Shown: piece by piece, positions 27,681 through 35,576 of the stretch
Layout: each line of letters begins with the position of its first letter
How positions within the stretch are numbered: position 1 is the stretch's first letter
NCBI GenBank assembly: GCA_029866205.1
Contig: JARWZT010000009.1
Span: 62,001-126,000 of the forward strand
DNA: 64,000 bases
Direction: 5' to 3'
DNA from: Rhodoferax sp.
Lineage (GTDB): Bacteria; Pseudomonadota; Gammaproteobacteria; Burkholderiales; Burkholderiaceae_C
Translations under genes and position numbers: made by a program
The notes under the pieces: generated by a model
Databases searched by the model: none
Seen by the model: the letters and a program-made list of their open reading frames with translations, nothing else
Told to the model about the DNA's origin: nothing

Positions 27681-29240
27681 TCAGAAGTCCGTGGGCGCGC
27701 CGCCCTCTGCCTTGCGTTTGGCGACAAAGGCGTCCAGTTCTTCCTCAATCGCCGGGTCCATATAGGGACGCTCGTAGGCGGCCAGTTCTTTTTGCCAGAC
27801 GGCGTTGGCCTTGTCGTAGGCGGTGGGGCGTCCACCCTCGTCCCAGGTTTCATAGTTGCGCCAGTCCGAGATGATGGGCGAATAGAACGCCGTCTCAAAG
27901 CGCTCCAGGGTATGCGCCGTGCCGAAATAGTGGCCGCCGGGGCCCACGTCGCGCACCGCGTCCAGACCCAGACCTGCCGGGCTTACGTCCAGCGGCGTTA
28001 AGAACTCGGCCACCATTTGCAGCAAATCGCAGTCCAGTATGAATTTTTCAAACGACGCGGTCAGCCCACCCTCCATCCAGCCTGCACTGTGCATGATGAA
28101 ATTGCCACCGGCCTGGGTCAGCGCCCAGAGTGAAAACACCGACTCATAGGCGGCCTGCGCGTCGACCGTGTTGGCGGCGTTGACATTGCTGGTACGGTAA
28201 GGAATTCCGTATTTGCGGCAGAGTTGACCGCCTACCAGCACGGCCTTCATGTATTCGGGCGTACCAAACGCGGGGGCACCGCTCTTCATGTCGACGTTGC
28301 TGGTAAAACCTCCGTAGACCACGGGCGCTCCGGGGCGCACCAGTTGCGTCAGTGCGATGCCGGCCAGCGCCTCCGCGTTTTGCTGTGCCAGCGCGCCCGC
28401 AATCGTGACCGGGGCCATGGCACCTGCCAAGGTGAAGGGCGTCAGAATAATGATCTGGTTGCGCGACGACATTTCCAGAATGCCTTGCAACATGGGCGTG
28501 TCCAAGCGCAGAGGGGACGAGCTGTTGATGATGGAAAACAGCGAAGGCTCACGTTCCAACTGCTCGTGGCTGATGCCCCGTGCGATCCGCGCTATCTCGA
28601 GTCCGTCTTGGTTGCGCTCTTTGCCCAGCGAGTAAGCGTGAAATGCCTTGTCGGTGAGCTTGGCGATGTCCGAAAGGCAATCCAGGTGCCGGATGGACGC
28701 GTGCAAATCTACAGGCTCTACCGGGTACCCACCCGAGCAGTGGATGATGTCGTAGCGCTGCGCAAGCTTGACCAGATTGCGAAAGTCTTGCTGGTTACCT
28801 GCGCGCCGCCCGCCTTGCATGTCCGAGGCATTGGGTGGGCTGGCGACTTGGGCGAAAGCGAGATTTTTTCCGCCGATGTGAACATTGCGTTCCGGGTTGC
28901 GGGCGTGCAGGGTGAACTCGGACGGGCATGTCTTGATGGCTTCCAGAATCAGGTTGCGGTCAAAGCGCACGCGCTCAGAACCGGCCCTCACGTCGGCGCC
29001 GGCTTTTTTGAGGATTTCCCTGGCACCTTCGTGCATGAAATCCATGCCCATTTCTTCCAGAATCGTCAGCGAGGCGCTGTGGATCGACTCCAGTTCGTCT
29101 TCGGACACCATGGGCGTTGGGGCGAAACGGTGCTTGAGGTTGCGGTATTTGGTCGTGGAGGGCGCAACGCGAGTGCTGCCGCTGCCGCGTCCGGCGCGTC
29201 GGCGGGCCGGGGATGCGGGCGTTGTTGCTTCTTCTGTCAT
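27681..29240 (-). CDS. Trimethylamine methyltransferase (MttB) superfamily protein, non-pyrrolysine type
   Basis: A 519-residue MttB-superfamily protein. Characterised members move a methyl group from a quaternary or tertiary amine to a corrinoid protein; the non-pyrrolysine branch includes a glycine-betaine methyltransferase. Family features seen: SGGYPVEPVDLHASIRHLD, GGFTSNVDMKSGAPAFGTPE and the C-terminal GPGGHYFGTAHTLERFETAF. The frame contains no in-frame TAG, so pyrrolysine is not encoded. The ATG at 29240 has GGAG 8 bases upstream; an ATG 8 codons earlier is possible. The N-terminal 40 residues are Ala/Arg-rich. It heads the dehydrogenase-sox operon. No corrinoid-protein gene is present. 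Substrate is inferred, not shown. Confidence 0.88.
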   Translation of the reverse strand: MTEEATTPASPARRRAGRGSGSTRVAPSTTKYRNLKHRFAPTPMVSEDELESIHSASLTILEEMGMDFMHEGAREILKKAGADVRAGSERVRFDRNLILEAIKTCPSEFTLHARNPERNVHIGGKNLAFAQVASPPNASDMQGGRRAGNQQDFRNLVKLAQRYDIIHCSGGYPVEPVDLHASIRHLDCLSDIAKLTDKAFHAYSLGKERNQDGLEIARIARGISHEQLEREPSLFSIINSSSPLRLDTPMLQGILEMSSRNQIIILTPFTLAGAMAPVTIAGALAQQNAEALAGIALTQLVRPGAPVVYGGFTSNVDMKSGAPAFGTPEYMKAVLVGGQLCRKYGIPYRTSNVNAANTVDAQAAYESVFSLWALTQAGGNFIMHSAGWMEGGLTASFEKFILDCDLLQMVAEFLTPLDVSPAGLGLDAVRDVGPGGHYFGTAHTLERFETAFYSPIISDWRNYETWDEGGRPTAYDKANAVWQKELAAYERPYMDPAIEEELDAFVAKRKAEGGAPTDF

Positions 29241-29717
29241 GAGGAAATCTCCACGGTAAATCATTGGGGCCTTGCCAGCCAGCAAATGCGCCACGCCACA
29301 AGCATGGGCACAGAGCGGTAGCGCAGTATTGCTTTGAATTCTATGCAGTTAGCCCCGTTTTGAGAGCACTTCACAGACTACCGGCCCCGCGGTGCTGGGG
29401 ATTTCGCCTTGGGTAACCCGTGGTGGGGCGATGCTCAGATTTTTGCTGTTTCTCAGGGAGAAATGAGGTGAAACCACGATCGTTTGACGATGGCGCCAGG
29501 GAGAAATTTTCCGTCAGTGGCGAGTCGTAGTCGCAATTTAATAAATTGCTTATTGCCTCTGTATAACCGCAGAGGGGCGCGCCGAAGGGGGGAGCGCACT
29601 GCCATTTTTGACAGCTTTTGGGCGTCAGGAGACACACAGCCGGGTCACAGGCACAAAAAAAGCCGGGTAAACCCGGCCTTTTTTAGTCAGACCCTGCCCA
29701 AGAGCAGGTCCCACCGA
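29241..29717. promoter_or_regulatory. Intergenic region upstream of the methylated-amine operon (477 bp, no gene)
   Basis: No protein-coding gene is evident. The region must hold the promoter of the minus-strand mttB-like/sox operon. Structures seen are a perfect palindrome GCAATTTA-A-TAAATTGC (29533-29549), a 6-bp stem CCTCTG/CAGAGG (29556-29575), and the direct repeat CAGGGAGAAAT at 29454-29464 and 29497-29507, 43 bp apart. These could be regulator-binding sites, but no regulator gene adjoins. A terminator occupies 29655-29684. Confidence 0.4.
29655..29684. terminator. Bidirectional intrinsic terminator after the SWIB gene
   Basis: GCCGGGT (29662-29668) pairs with ACCCGGC (29671-29677). 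The stem is flanked by seven A on the left and six T on the right, so it can terminate in either direction. It lies 33 bp past the end of the minus-strand SWIB gene. Confidence 0.85.
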
Positions 29718-30080
29718 TTACGAAAGGTGCTTGCCGATCAGGCCAGCCATTTCGAACATGGTGACTTGGGCTTTGCCAAAAACGGCCTTGAGCTTGTCGT
29801 CGGAGTTGATGTTGCGCTTGTTGGTCGCGTCTTGCAGTTTGTGCTTCTTGATGTAGACCCACAGCTTGCTCACCACTTCAGTGCGGGGCAGGGGAGCCGC
29901 GCCCACCACGGCAGCCAAGGCGGCGCTGGGGGTCAGGGGTTTCATGAAGGCTGCGTTGACCGCGCGCTTTTTGGCCGGGACTTTAGCTGCTACTTTTTTT
30001 GCAGGCGCAGCGGCTTTAGCGGCGGTTACTTTTTTTGCAGGTGCCGCTTTTGCAGCGGGGGCTTTTTTTGCAGTTGCCAT
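29718..30080 (-). CDS. SWIB/MDM2-domain protein with Ala/Lys-rich N-terminal tail
   Basis: A 120-residue protein in two parts. Residues 1-40 are a low-complexity tail of Ala, Lys and Pro (repeats such as KKAPAAKAAPAKKV) like histone H1 or bacterial HC1-type tails. Residues 45-120 form a SWIB domain (FMKPLTPSAALAAVVGAAPL, VSKLWVYIKKHKLQD, KRNINSDDKLKAVFGK, VTMFEMAGLIGKHL). SWIB is otherwise known from eukaryotic chromatin remodellers and chlamydial chromosomes; stand-alone SWIB proteins occur in many beta- and gammaproteobacteria. A nucleoid or DNA-condensing role is inferred from composition. The start is MATAKKAPAA; 28 further upstream codons are not family-like. Confidence 0.9.
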   Translation of the reverse strand: MATAKKAPAAKAAPAKKVTAAKAAAPAKKVAAKVPAKKRAVNAAFMKPLTPSAALAAVVGAAPLPRTEVVSKLWVYIKKHKLQDATNKRNINSDDKLKAVFGKAQVTMFEMAGLIGKHLS

Positions 30081-30263
30081 TGTGGGTTCGTCCTTTTGGG
30101 GTGAATATAGAGCCAGCGATAAACTACTCAGCTGGAGCGGGGATGCTACTGGAGAAAAGCCCACTTTCCTAGGGGGGAAATACTTTTTTCGGGGCGTAAT
30201 TTATTTTTTTTGTGATTCGGCGTCCCTGCGGCGACCGGGCCACCCTTGTCTGGATCCAGTCTC

Positions 30264-30782
30264 ATGTCCATTTTCGAACCGACCACCGACCTGTGCGACA
30301 GGCACCTTGACGATGCCAGCGGCGATTTTCGGGTGCTGCCGCCGGTTTTTTCGGACTTTGGGCAACTCCACCGCTTTCACGGGCCGGTGTTTACCGTTCA
30401 GTGCCTGGACGACAACACCAGCGTCAAAGCGGCCCTGGAGTCGCCCGGCTGGGTTGAGGGTCCGCAGGGCCGCGTGGCGCAAGTCTTGATGGTGGCTGGC
30501 GGAGCCTCATTACGTCGGGCCCTGATGGGGGGCAAATTGGGCGCCCACGCCGTGCGCAATGGCTGGGCTGGGGTGGTGGTGGATGGCTGCATTCGCGACG
30601 TGGGCGAACTTGCGCTTTGTGCCGTGGGCATCCGCGCCTTGGCACGCGTTCCCATGCCAACACAACGCCGCATGGCCGGACTGACCCAGGTGCCCGTTCA
30701 GATTCAGGGCGTCTGGATTCGACCCGGCGACTGGTTGTATGCGGACGAGGATGGCATGGTCGTCAGTGCCCGCCAGCTCTGA
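30264..30782 (+). CDS. RraA family protein (RNase E inhibitor / HMG aldolase-like)
   Basis: A 172-residue RraA-fold protein. The segment GGKLGAHAVRNGWAGVVVDGCIRDVGEL is the family core, and GVWIRPGDWLYADEDGMVV near the C-terminus completes the site. Members include the RNase E activity regulator RraA and class II 4-hydroxy-4-methyl-2-oxoglutarate/oxaloacetate aldolases; the Gly-Asp-Arg (DGCIRD) motif fits both. The ATG at 30264 is preferred over an upstream TTG frame. It stands alone between the SWIB gene and a convergent EamA gene, with no aromatic-degradation genes nearby, so the RraA annotation is slightly favoured. Confidence 0.82.
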   Translation: MSIFEPTTDLCDRHLDDASGDFRVLPPVFSDFGQLHRFHGPVFTVQCLDDNTSVKAALESPGWVEGPQGRVAQVLMVAGGASLRRALMGGKLGAHAVRNGWAGVVVDGCIRDVGELALCAVGIRALARVPMPTQRRMAGLTQVPVQIQGVWIRPGDWLYADEDGMVVSARQL

Positions 30783-30804
30783 ATCGCCGGCCCCTGGAAG
30801 ATGG

Positions 30805-31734
30805 CTAGATTTCTGCCGCAGGCCGGCGCCGTGCCGGCAGCGTGGCCAACAGCAAACCCAACAGTGCCACCGCAAACGCACCCGCCTGAACCAGGCTGAA
30901 ACTCTCCTTTAAAAAAAGCGCGCCAATGGCAGCAGCCGTCACTGGCAGCATCACACTGAAGACGCCGGCCTGGGCGGCTGGAATGGTTTGCATCCCGGTC
31001 ATCCAAAGCCAGACCGTGCCGACGCTGGCAGCCAGGGCGTAAAAGACCAACAATCCCCAGGACTCAGCCCGCACGGCCGTAAAGTCAAATTGCAGTGCGT
31101 AGTACAGCCCGGCAGGGGTCATCAGGGCCAATCCGTAGAGGTTGATCATGGCGGCGATGCGCTTGGGGCTGATGTTGGCGGTGAGTCGTTTGCCAATCAC
31201 AATGTAGGCCGCCTCGCACACCACCGCGCCAAAAACCAGCAAGTTACCCCAGAGTGCCCGGTCAGCATCGGCGGCGTTTAAATCTGCGCTGGCGGGTTGT
31301 TTTGCCAGTGAAAGCAGGGCCATGCCCAAGACGCCACAAGCCACGGCAAGCCAGATCCGCAAACCCATGCGCTCTTTCAGGAATATGCCGCTCATCAGGG
31401 CCGAAACCGCAGGAATGGCCGCCAAGATGACCCCGGCCGAGACGGTGCTCGTCATGCTGACCCCAAAGAGCATGCAAATGGAGAACATGAAGTTGCCCAA
31501 AAAAGACTCAAAAAACAGCAGAATCCGTGTCCGTCGGTCCAAGGGGGCCTCTGTCGCTGGTTTTTTAAGCCAACCGGCCATGGCGACTGCGGCAATTCCA
31601 AAGCGCATCCAGCCCAGCAAAAATACCGGAATGGCGGCCACCAAGGGCTTGGAAAGCGCCACATAAACGCCCACCAGGCTCATGCTCATGGCCAGGCAAA
31701 GGTAGGCCAGCGGGCGTTGGAAACGGTGGGTCAA
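30805..31734 (-). CDS. DMT superfamily (EamA) permease
   Basis: The 309-residue membrane protein has ten hydrophobic segments in two EamA repeats (LAYLCLAMSMSLVGVYVALSK at the start, VFSVMLPVTAAAIGALFLKESFS in the last repeat). Substrate unknown; related proteins export amino acids, purines or drugs. It is convergent with the RraA-like gene and divergent from agmatinase by 103 bp, so it might share regulation with the polyamine genes, but nothing in the sequence shows that. Confidence 0.85.
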   Translation of the reverse strand: MTHRFQRPLAYLCLAMSMSLVGVYVALSKPLVAAIPVFLLGWMRFGIAAVAMAGWLKKPATEAPLDRRTRILLFFESFLGNFMFSICMLFGVSMTSTVSAGVILAAIPAVSALMSGIFLKERMGLRIWLAVACGVLGMALLSLAKQPASADLNAADADRALWGNLLVFGAVVCEAAYIVIGKRLTANISPKRIAAMINLYGLALMTPAGLYYALQFDFTAVRAESWGLLVFYALAASVGTVWLWMTGMQTIPAAQAGVFSVMLPVTAAAIGALFLKESFSLVQAGAFAVALLGLLLATLPARRRPAAEI

Positions 31735-31837
31735 GGCAGCGGATCAAAAAATGAGGGAACGGCCCGCAAGCCGGTGGCGTAAATGACATCGGACTCTGTG
31801 AGCCTGCGATTACCATGCGGGCTACGGAGGTTACACG

Positions 31838-32758
31838 ATGAGCAGCGACCATTTCGCTTATGCCAACAACGGCAATCGATTTCTTGGCACCGAACTCCTG
31901 CGGGACCAGCCATTTGCGCTGATCGGCATCCCCTTTGACGGGGCAGTGACCAACCGCCCCGGCGCACGTTTTGGCCCGCAGGAAATTCGTCGCGCAAGCC
32001 TGATGCTTTGCGATGGCACACATCCTTGTTTTGATGTCACGCCACTGGGCTTGCTGGGCGATGCTGGCGATATGCGTTTGCCCAATGCCTCGCCCTTGCC
32101 CACGGTGCGCGCACAGATTGAATCCCAAGCCGCGGCCCTCATGGCGCGTCACCACTGCGTTTTTCTGGGGGGTGACCACTCAATCACATTGCCCTTGTTG
32201 CGCGCCGCAAAGGCGCGGTATGGGCAGGTCGGCTTGGTACATTTTGATGCCCACTGCGACACTTGGACCGACCATTTTGGAGAACCCTCCGGGCACGGCA
32301 CCTGGACCTACGAGGCGCTGCAGGAAGGCTTGGTCAGCCCGCAACACACGGTGCAAATCGGGCTGCGCTCTGGCGGACTGCGCGAGGCGCGCGACTACGT
32401 GGCGGATCAAGGGGGCCTGATTTTTGGGGCTCGCCAACTGCGTGGTCTGGACGGCGCGGCGCTCAAGCCCGTCGTGGACACCATCGTGCAGCGTCTGGGT
32501 CCGATGCCGGTGTATCTCACGCTGGACATTGACTGCCTGGATCCCGCCTTCGCGCCGGGCACCGGCACGCCAGAGCCCGGTGGAATGACCAGTACGCAGG
32601 TTCTGACTTTGTTGGAAGAGCTGGCGGTGCTGAACTTGGTGGGCATGGACTGCGTAGAGGTTGCGCCGGCCTATGACCATGCAGAAATCACCAGCAACGC
32701 GGCGGCCCACTTTGTCTGGACCTATCTTTGCGGCCAAGTGGCAAAGCGCCCACGCTAA
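31838..32758 (+). CDS. speB: Agmatinase / ureohydrolase family protein
   Basis: A 306-residue ureohydrolase that would cleave agmatine to putrescine and urea. All metal-binding motifs for the di-Mn centre are present: GGDHS (residues 111-115), HFDAHCDT (135-142) and DIDCLDP (230-236), and the C-terminal Glu in VEVAPAYDHAEIT. CGGAGG lies before the ATG at 31838. It starts a run of polyamine genes (PuuB, PuuA, aminotransferase, transporters), which supports agmatine as substrate. Guanidinobutyrase or guanidinopropionase activity cannot be excluded from sequence alone. Confidence 0.88.
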   Translation: MSSDHFAYANNGNRFLGTELLRDQPFALIGIPFDGAVTNRPGARFGPQEIRRASLMLCDGTHPCFDVTPLGLLGDAGDMRLPNASPLPTVRAQIESQAAALMARHHCVFLGGDHSITLPLLRAAKARYGQVGLVHFDAHCDTWTDHFGEPSGHGTWTYEALQEGLVSPQHTVQIGLRSGGLREARDYVADQGGLIFGARQLRGLDGAALKPVVDTIVQRLGPMPVYLTLDIDCLDPAFAPGTGTPEPGGMTSTQVLTLLEELAVLNLVGMDCVEVAPAYDHAEITSNAAAHFVWTYLCGQVAKRPR

Positions 32759-32770
32759 AGAAAGCTGGCC

Positions 32771-34078
32771 ATGGCATCACTCCTGCATTCTGATACCCAG
32801 CTCAACCAGAACAGCTATTACGAGGCCAGTGTGGTCCGTCCGGCCGCGCAGCCAGCCCTTCAGGGGGAGGTGTCGGCCGACGTGGTGGTGGTGGGCGCGG
32901 GCTTTGCCGGTTTATCGGCCGCGATTGAACTCGCGCAGCGTGGTTTTAAGGTGGTGGTGCTGGAGGCCGACCTCATTTGCAGTGGCGCGTCCGGGCGCAA
33001 TGGCGGCCAGACCATTGTCGGTTTTGCCAGCGGACAAGCGCCTTTTGAAGAGCAGCTTGGCCCCGGTGCAGCGCGTCAGGCCTGGGACATGTCGCTGGAG
33101 GCCCTTGACCTGATTGAGCGGCGCATTGCGGAATTCCAGATTGACTGTGACCGGGTGCACGGGTATTTGTATGTGGCCGACTCGCCCCGCAAAGTGCGTG
33201 CACTGGAGCACGAGATGCAGTCCCTGCAAAAGCACTACGGTTTCGCGACCGAATGGGCCCAGGGCGCTGCAATGCAAGACCACATTGGTACTGCGCGCTA
33301 TGGTGCCTGTGCCTACGAAAAGCGCTCAGGCCACCTGCATCCGCTCAAGTACGGACTGGGATTGGCCCGCGCGGCGGCGTCTTTGGGTGTCCAGATTTTT
33401 GAGCATTCCAGAGTGACGGCCCTGGACCGGGGTGCGACTGTGGCGGCCCGCACTGCGCAGGGCTTGGTGCGTGCCCGTTTCGCGGTTTTGGCGGGTAACT
33501 GTATGTTGCCCGCCCTCGGCCCGGCGGTGGCTCCCGAGCTTGCGGCCCGCGCGATGCCGGTGGGGACCTACATTATTGGCACCGCACCGCTCGGCGCTGA
33601 CCGGGCGGCCGCGCTTCTGCCCAAGAACGCCGCCGTCTGCGACAACAATTTTGTGCTTGATTATTTTCGGCTGAGCGCTGACCACCGGCTGCTGTTTGGG
33701 GGGCGTGTGAGCTACACCACCAGTACACCCAAGCGCCTGAAGCAAGCGATGGCCCAGCGCATGGCTGCCGTTTTTCCCGTGCTGCAAGATGCGCCCGTGG
33801 ATTTCGTTTGGGGTGGGTTTGTCGATATCAGTATGAACCGGGCTCCAGATTTTGGGCGCTTGGGTCACAACATCTATTACTTGCAAGGCTTCAGTGGCCA
33901 TGGCGTAGCCCTGACGGGGCTGGCCGGCCAACTGGTGGCGCAGGCGATGGCGGGTCAGGCGGAGCGCTTCGATGTTTTCAGCCGACTCAAGCACCGCGAT
34001 TTCCCCGGGGGTGCCTGGTTGCGGACGCCCAGCCTGGTGCTGGGCACGCTTTACCACCGTATTCGCGACCATTTTTGA
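32771..34078 (+). CDS. puuB: Gamma-glutamylputrescine oxidase-like FAD oxidoreductase
   Basis: The 435-residue DAO-family flavoprotein has the FAD motif VVVVGAGFAGLSAAIEL (GxGxxG at 42-47) and the PuuB-type ICSGASGRNGGQTIVGF segment. It ends with GFSGHGVALTGLAGQLVAQAM. PuuB oxidises gamma-glutamylputrescine to the aminoaldehyde with H2O2. It lies 12 bp after agmatinase and just before a PuuA-like ligase, the strongest evidence for this substrate. The next PuuC/PuuD steps are not encoded in the window. Confidence 0.87.
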   Translation: MASLLHSDTQLNQNSYYEASVVRPAAQPALQGEVSADVVVVGAGFAGLSAAIELAQRGFKVVVLEADLICSGASGRNGGQTIVGFASGQAPFEEQLGPGAARQAWDMSLEALDLIERRIAEFQIDCDRVHGYLYVADSPRKVRALEHEMQSLQKHYGFATEWAQGAAMQDHIGTARYGACAYEKRSGHLHPLKYGLGLARAAASLGVQIFEHSRVTALDRGATVAARTAQGLVRARFAVLAGNCMLPALGPAVAPELAARAMPVGTYIIGTAPLGADRAAALLPKNAAVCDNNFVLDYFRLSADHRLLFGGRVSYTTSTPKRLKQAMAQRMAAVFPVLQDAPVDFVWGGFVDISMNRAPDFGRLGHNIYYLQGFSGHGVALTGLAGQLVAQAMAGQAERFDVFSRLKHRDFPGGAWLRTPSLVLGTLYHRIRDHF

Positions 34079-34168
34079 TGGATGGGTGGGTTGACGGGAG
34101 CACAATGTTGGCTTGCTGATGAACGAAAAAAACCAAGCTGCTCAACGCAGCACAGGAGGATGCAAACG

Positions 34169-35536
34169 ATGTCTGAGCAAAAAACCATGAGTTTCAACGA
34201 CCTGGAGCAGTGGCTCAATGAGCGGCGGGTCACCGAGGTCGAATGCCTGGTACCCGACCTGACGGGCGTTGCGCGCGGAAAAATTCTGCCGCGTGCCAAG
34301 TTCACCGAGGACCGGGGCATGCGCTTGCCGCAAGCCATTGTGGCGATGGGAGTCACGGGCGAGTTTCCCGAAAGTGGCCCCTATTACGACGTCATCGACC
34401 CGACCGACAAAGACATGCAGCTGCGGCCAGACCCGTCTTCAGTGCGCATCGTTCCCTGGGCCACCGATCCCACGGCGCAGGTGATTCACGACTGCTTTGA
34501 CCATGCAGGCAACTTGGTGCCGTTTGCTCCCCGCAGCGTGCTGCGCAAGGTGTGTGATTTGTTTGCCGCCGAAGGCCTGCAGCCTATCGTGGCGCCCGAG
34601 TTGGAGTTTTACCTGACCGCCCGCAACACCGACCCCAACACCTTGCTGAAAGCGCCGATTGGGCGCAGCGGGCGGGCAGAAACCTCCCGTCAGGCGTACA
34701 GCATTGATGCTGTTAACGAGTTTGACCCGCTTTTTGAAGAGATTTACGACTACAGCGACAAGATGGAACTCAATGTCGACACCTTGATCCACGAGGTCGG
34801 CGCCGGGCAAATGGAGATCAATTTTTTCCACAACAAACCCTTGGGTTTGGCGGATGAGGTGTTTTTCTTCAAGCGCACGGTGCGCGAGGCGGCGCTACGC
34901 CACGACATGTATGCCACCTTTATGGCCAAACCGATCGCCGGCGAGCCGGGCAGCGCCATGCACGTCCATCAAAGCCTGGTGGACGTGGCGAGCGGGAAAA
35001 ACGTGTTCAGCAATGAAGATGGCACACCGTCTGAAATGTTCATGCACTACATCGGAGGCCTGCAGCGCTACATTCCGGCCGCCATGGTGCTGGTGGCGCC
35101 CTACGTGAACAGCTACCGGCGCCTGAGCCGCAATTCGGCCGCGCCTATCAATATTGAATGGGGTTACGACAACCGCACCGTCGGTATCCGATCGCCCATT
35201 TCCAGCCCTGCAGCGCGCCGGGTCGAAAACCGCGTGATTGGTTCCGACGCCAACCCGTATGTCGCCATGGCCATGACACTGGCCTGCGGCTACCTGGGCA
35301 TCAAGAACAAAATCAAGCCCAAGCCGGAAATGAAGGGGGATGCTTACTTGGCACCTTACGCTCTGCCGCGCAGCCTGGGTGAGGCGCTGGATTGGCTGCG
35401 CCGCGAATCTGATTTACACGAGGTGCTGGGCAAGGAATTCATCACGGTGTACTCGGAAATCAAGGAGCTCGAATTTGACGAGTTCATGAAAGTGATTTCG
35501 CCCTGGGAGCGGGAGCACCTGCTGCTGCACGTCTAA
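34169..35536 (+). CDS. puuA: Gamma-glutamylputrescine synthetase-like (glutamine synthetase family)
   Basis: The 455-residue protein belongs to the glutamine-synthetase fold. It carries the catalytic segments VAPELEFYL, QMEINFFHN and GEPGSAMHVHQSL, with the C-terminal block NRTVGIRSP. PuuA ligates glutamate to putrescine using ATP. The family resemblance and its position between PuuB and an omega-aminotransferase support this rather than nitrogen assimilation. The ATG at 34169 is preceded by AGGAGG at a 9-base spacing; an ATG at 34160 in the same frame sits too close to that site. It follows puuB by 90 bp. Confidence 0.88.
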   Translation: MSEQKTMSFNDLEQWLNERRVTEVECLVPDLTGVARGKILPRAKFTEDRGMRLPQAIVAMGVTGEFPESGPYYDVIDPTDKDMQLRPDPSSVRIVPWATDPTAQVIHDCFDHAGNLVPFAPRSVLRKVCDLFAAEGLQPIVAPELEFYLTARNTDPNTLLKAPIGRSGRAETSRQAYSIDAVNEFDPLFEEIYDYSDKMELNVDTLIHEVGAGQMEINFFHNKPLGLADEVFFFKRTVREAALRHDMYATFMAKPIAGEPGSAMHVHQSLVDVASGKNVFSNEDGTPSEMFMHYIGGLQRYIPAAMVLVAPYVNSYRRLSRNSAAPINIEWGYDNRTVGIRSPISSPAARRVENRVIGSDANPYVAMAMTLACGYLGIKNKIKPKPEMKGDAYLAPYALPRSLGEALDWLRRESDLHEVLGKEFITVYSEIKELEFDEFMKVISPWEREHLLLHV

Positions 35537-35576
35537 ACCGGCCTCGACCGCATCTATTTTTCTCGGATAAACGCTT

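Noticed and set aside
27681-29240. Pyrrolysine-containing trimethylamine methyltransferase
   Set aside because: The frame has no internal TAG, and no pyl genes are in the window, so it belongs to the non-pyrrolysine branch.
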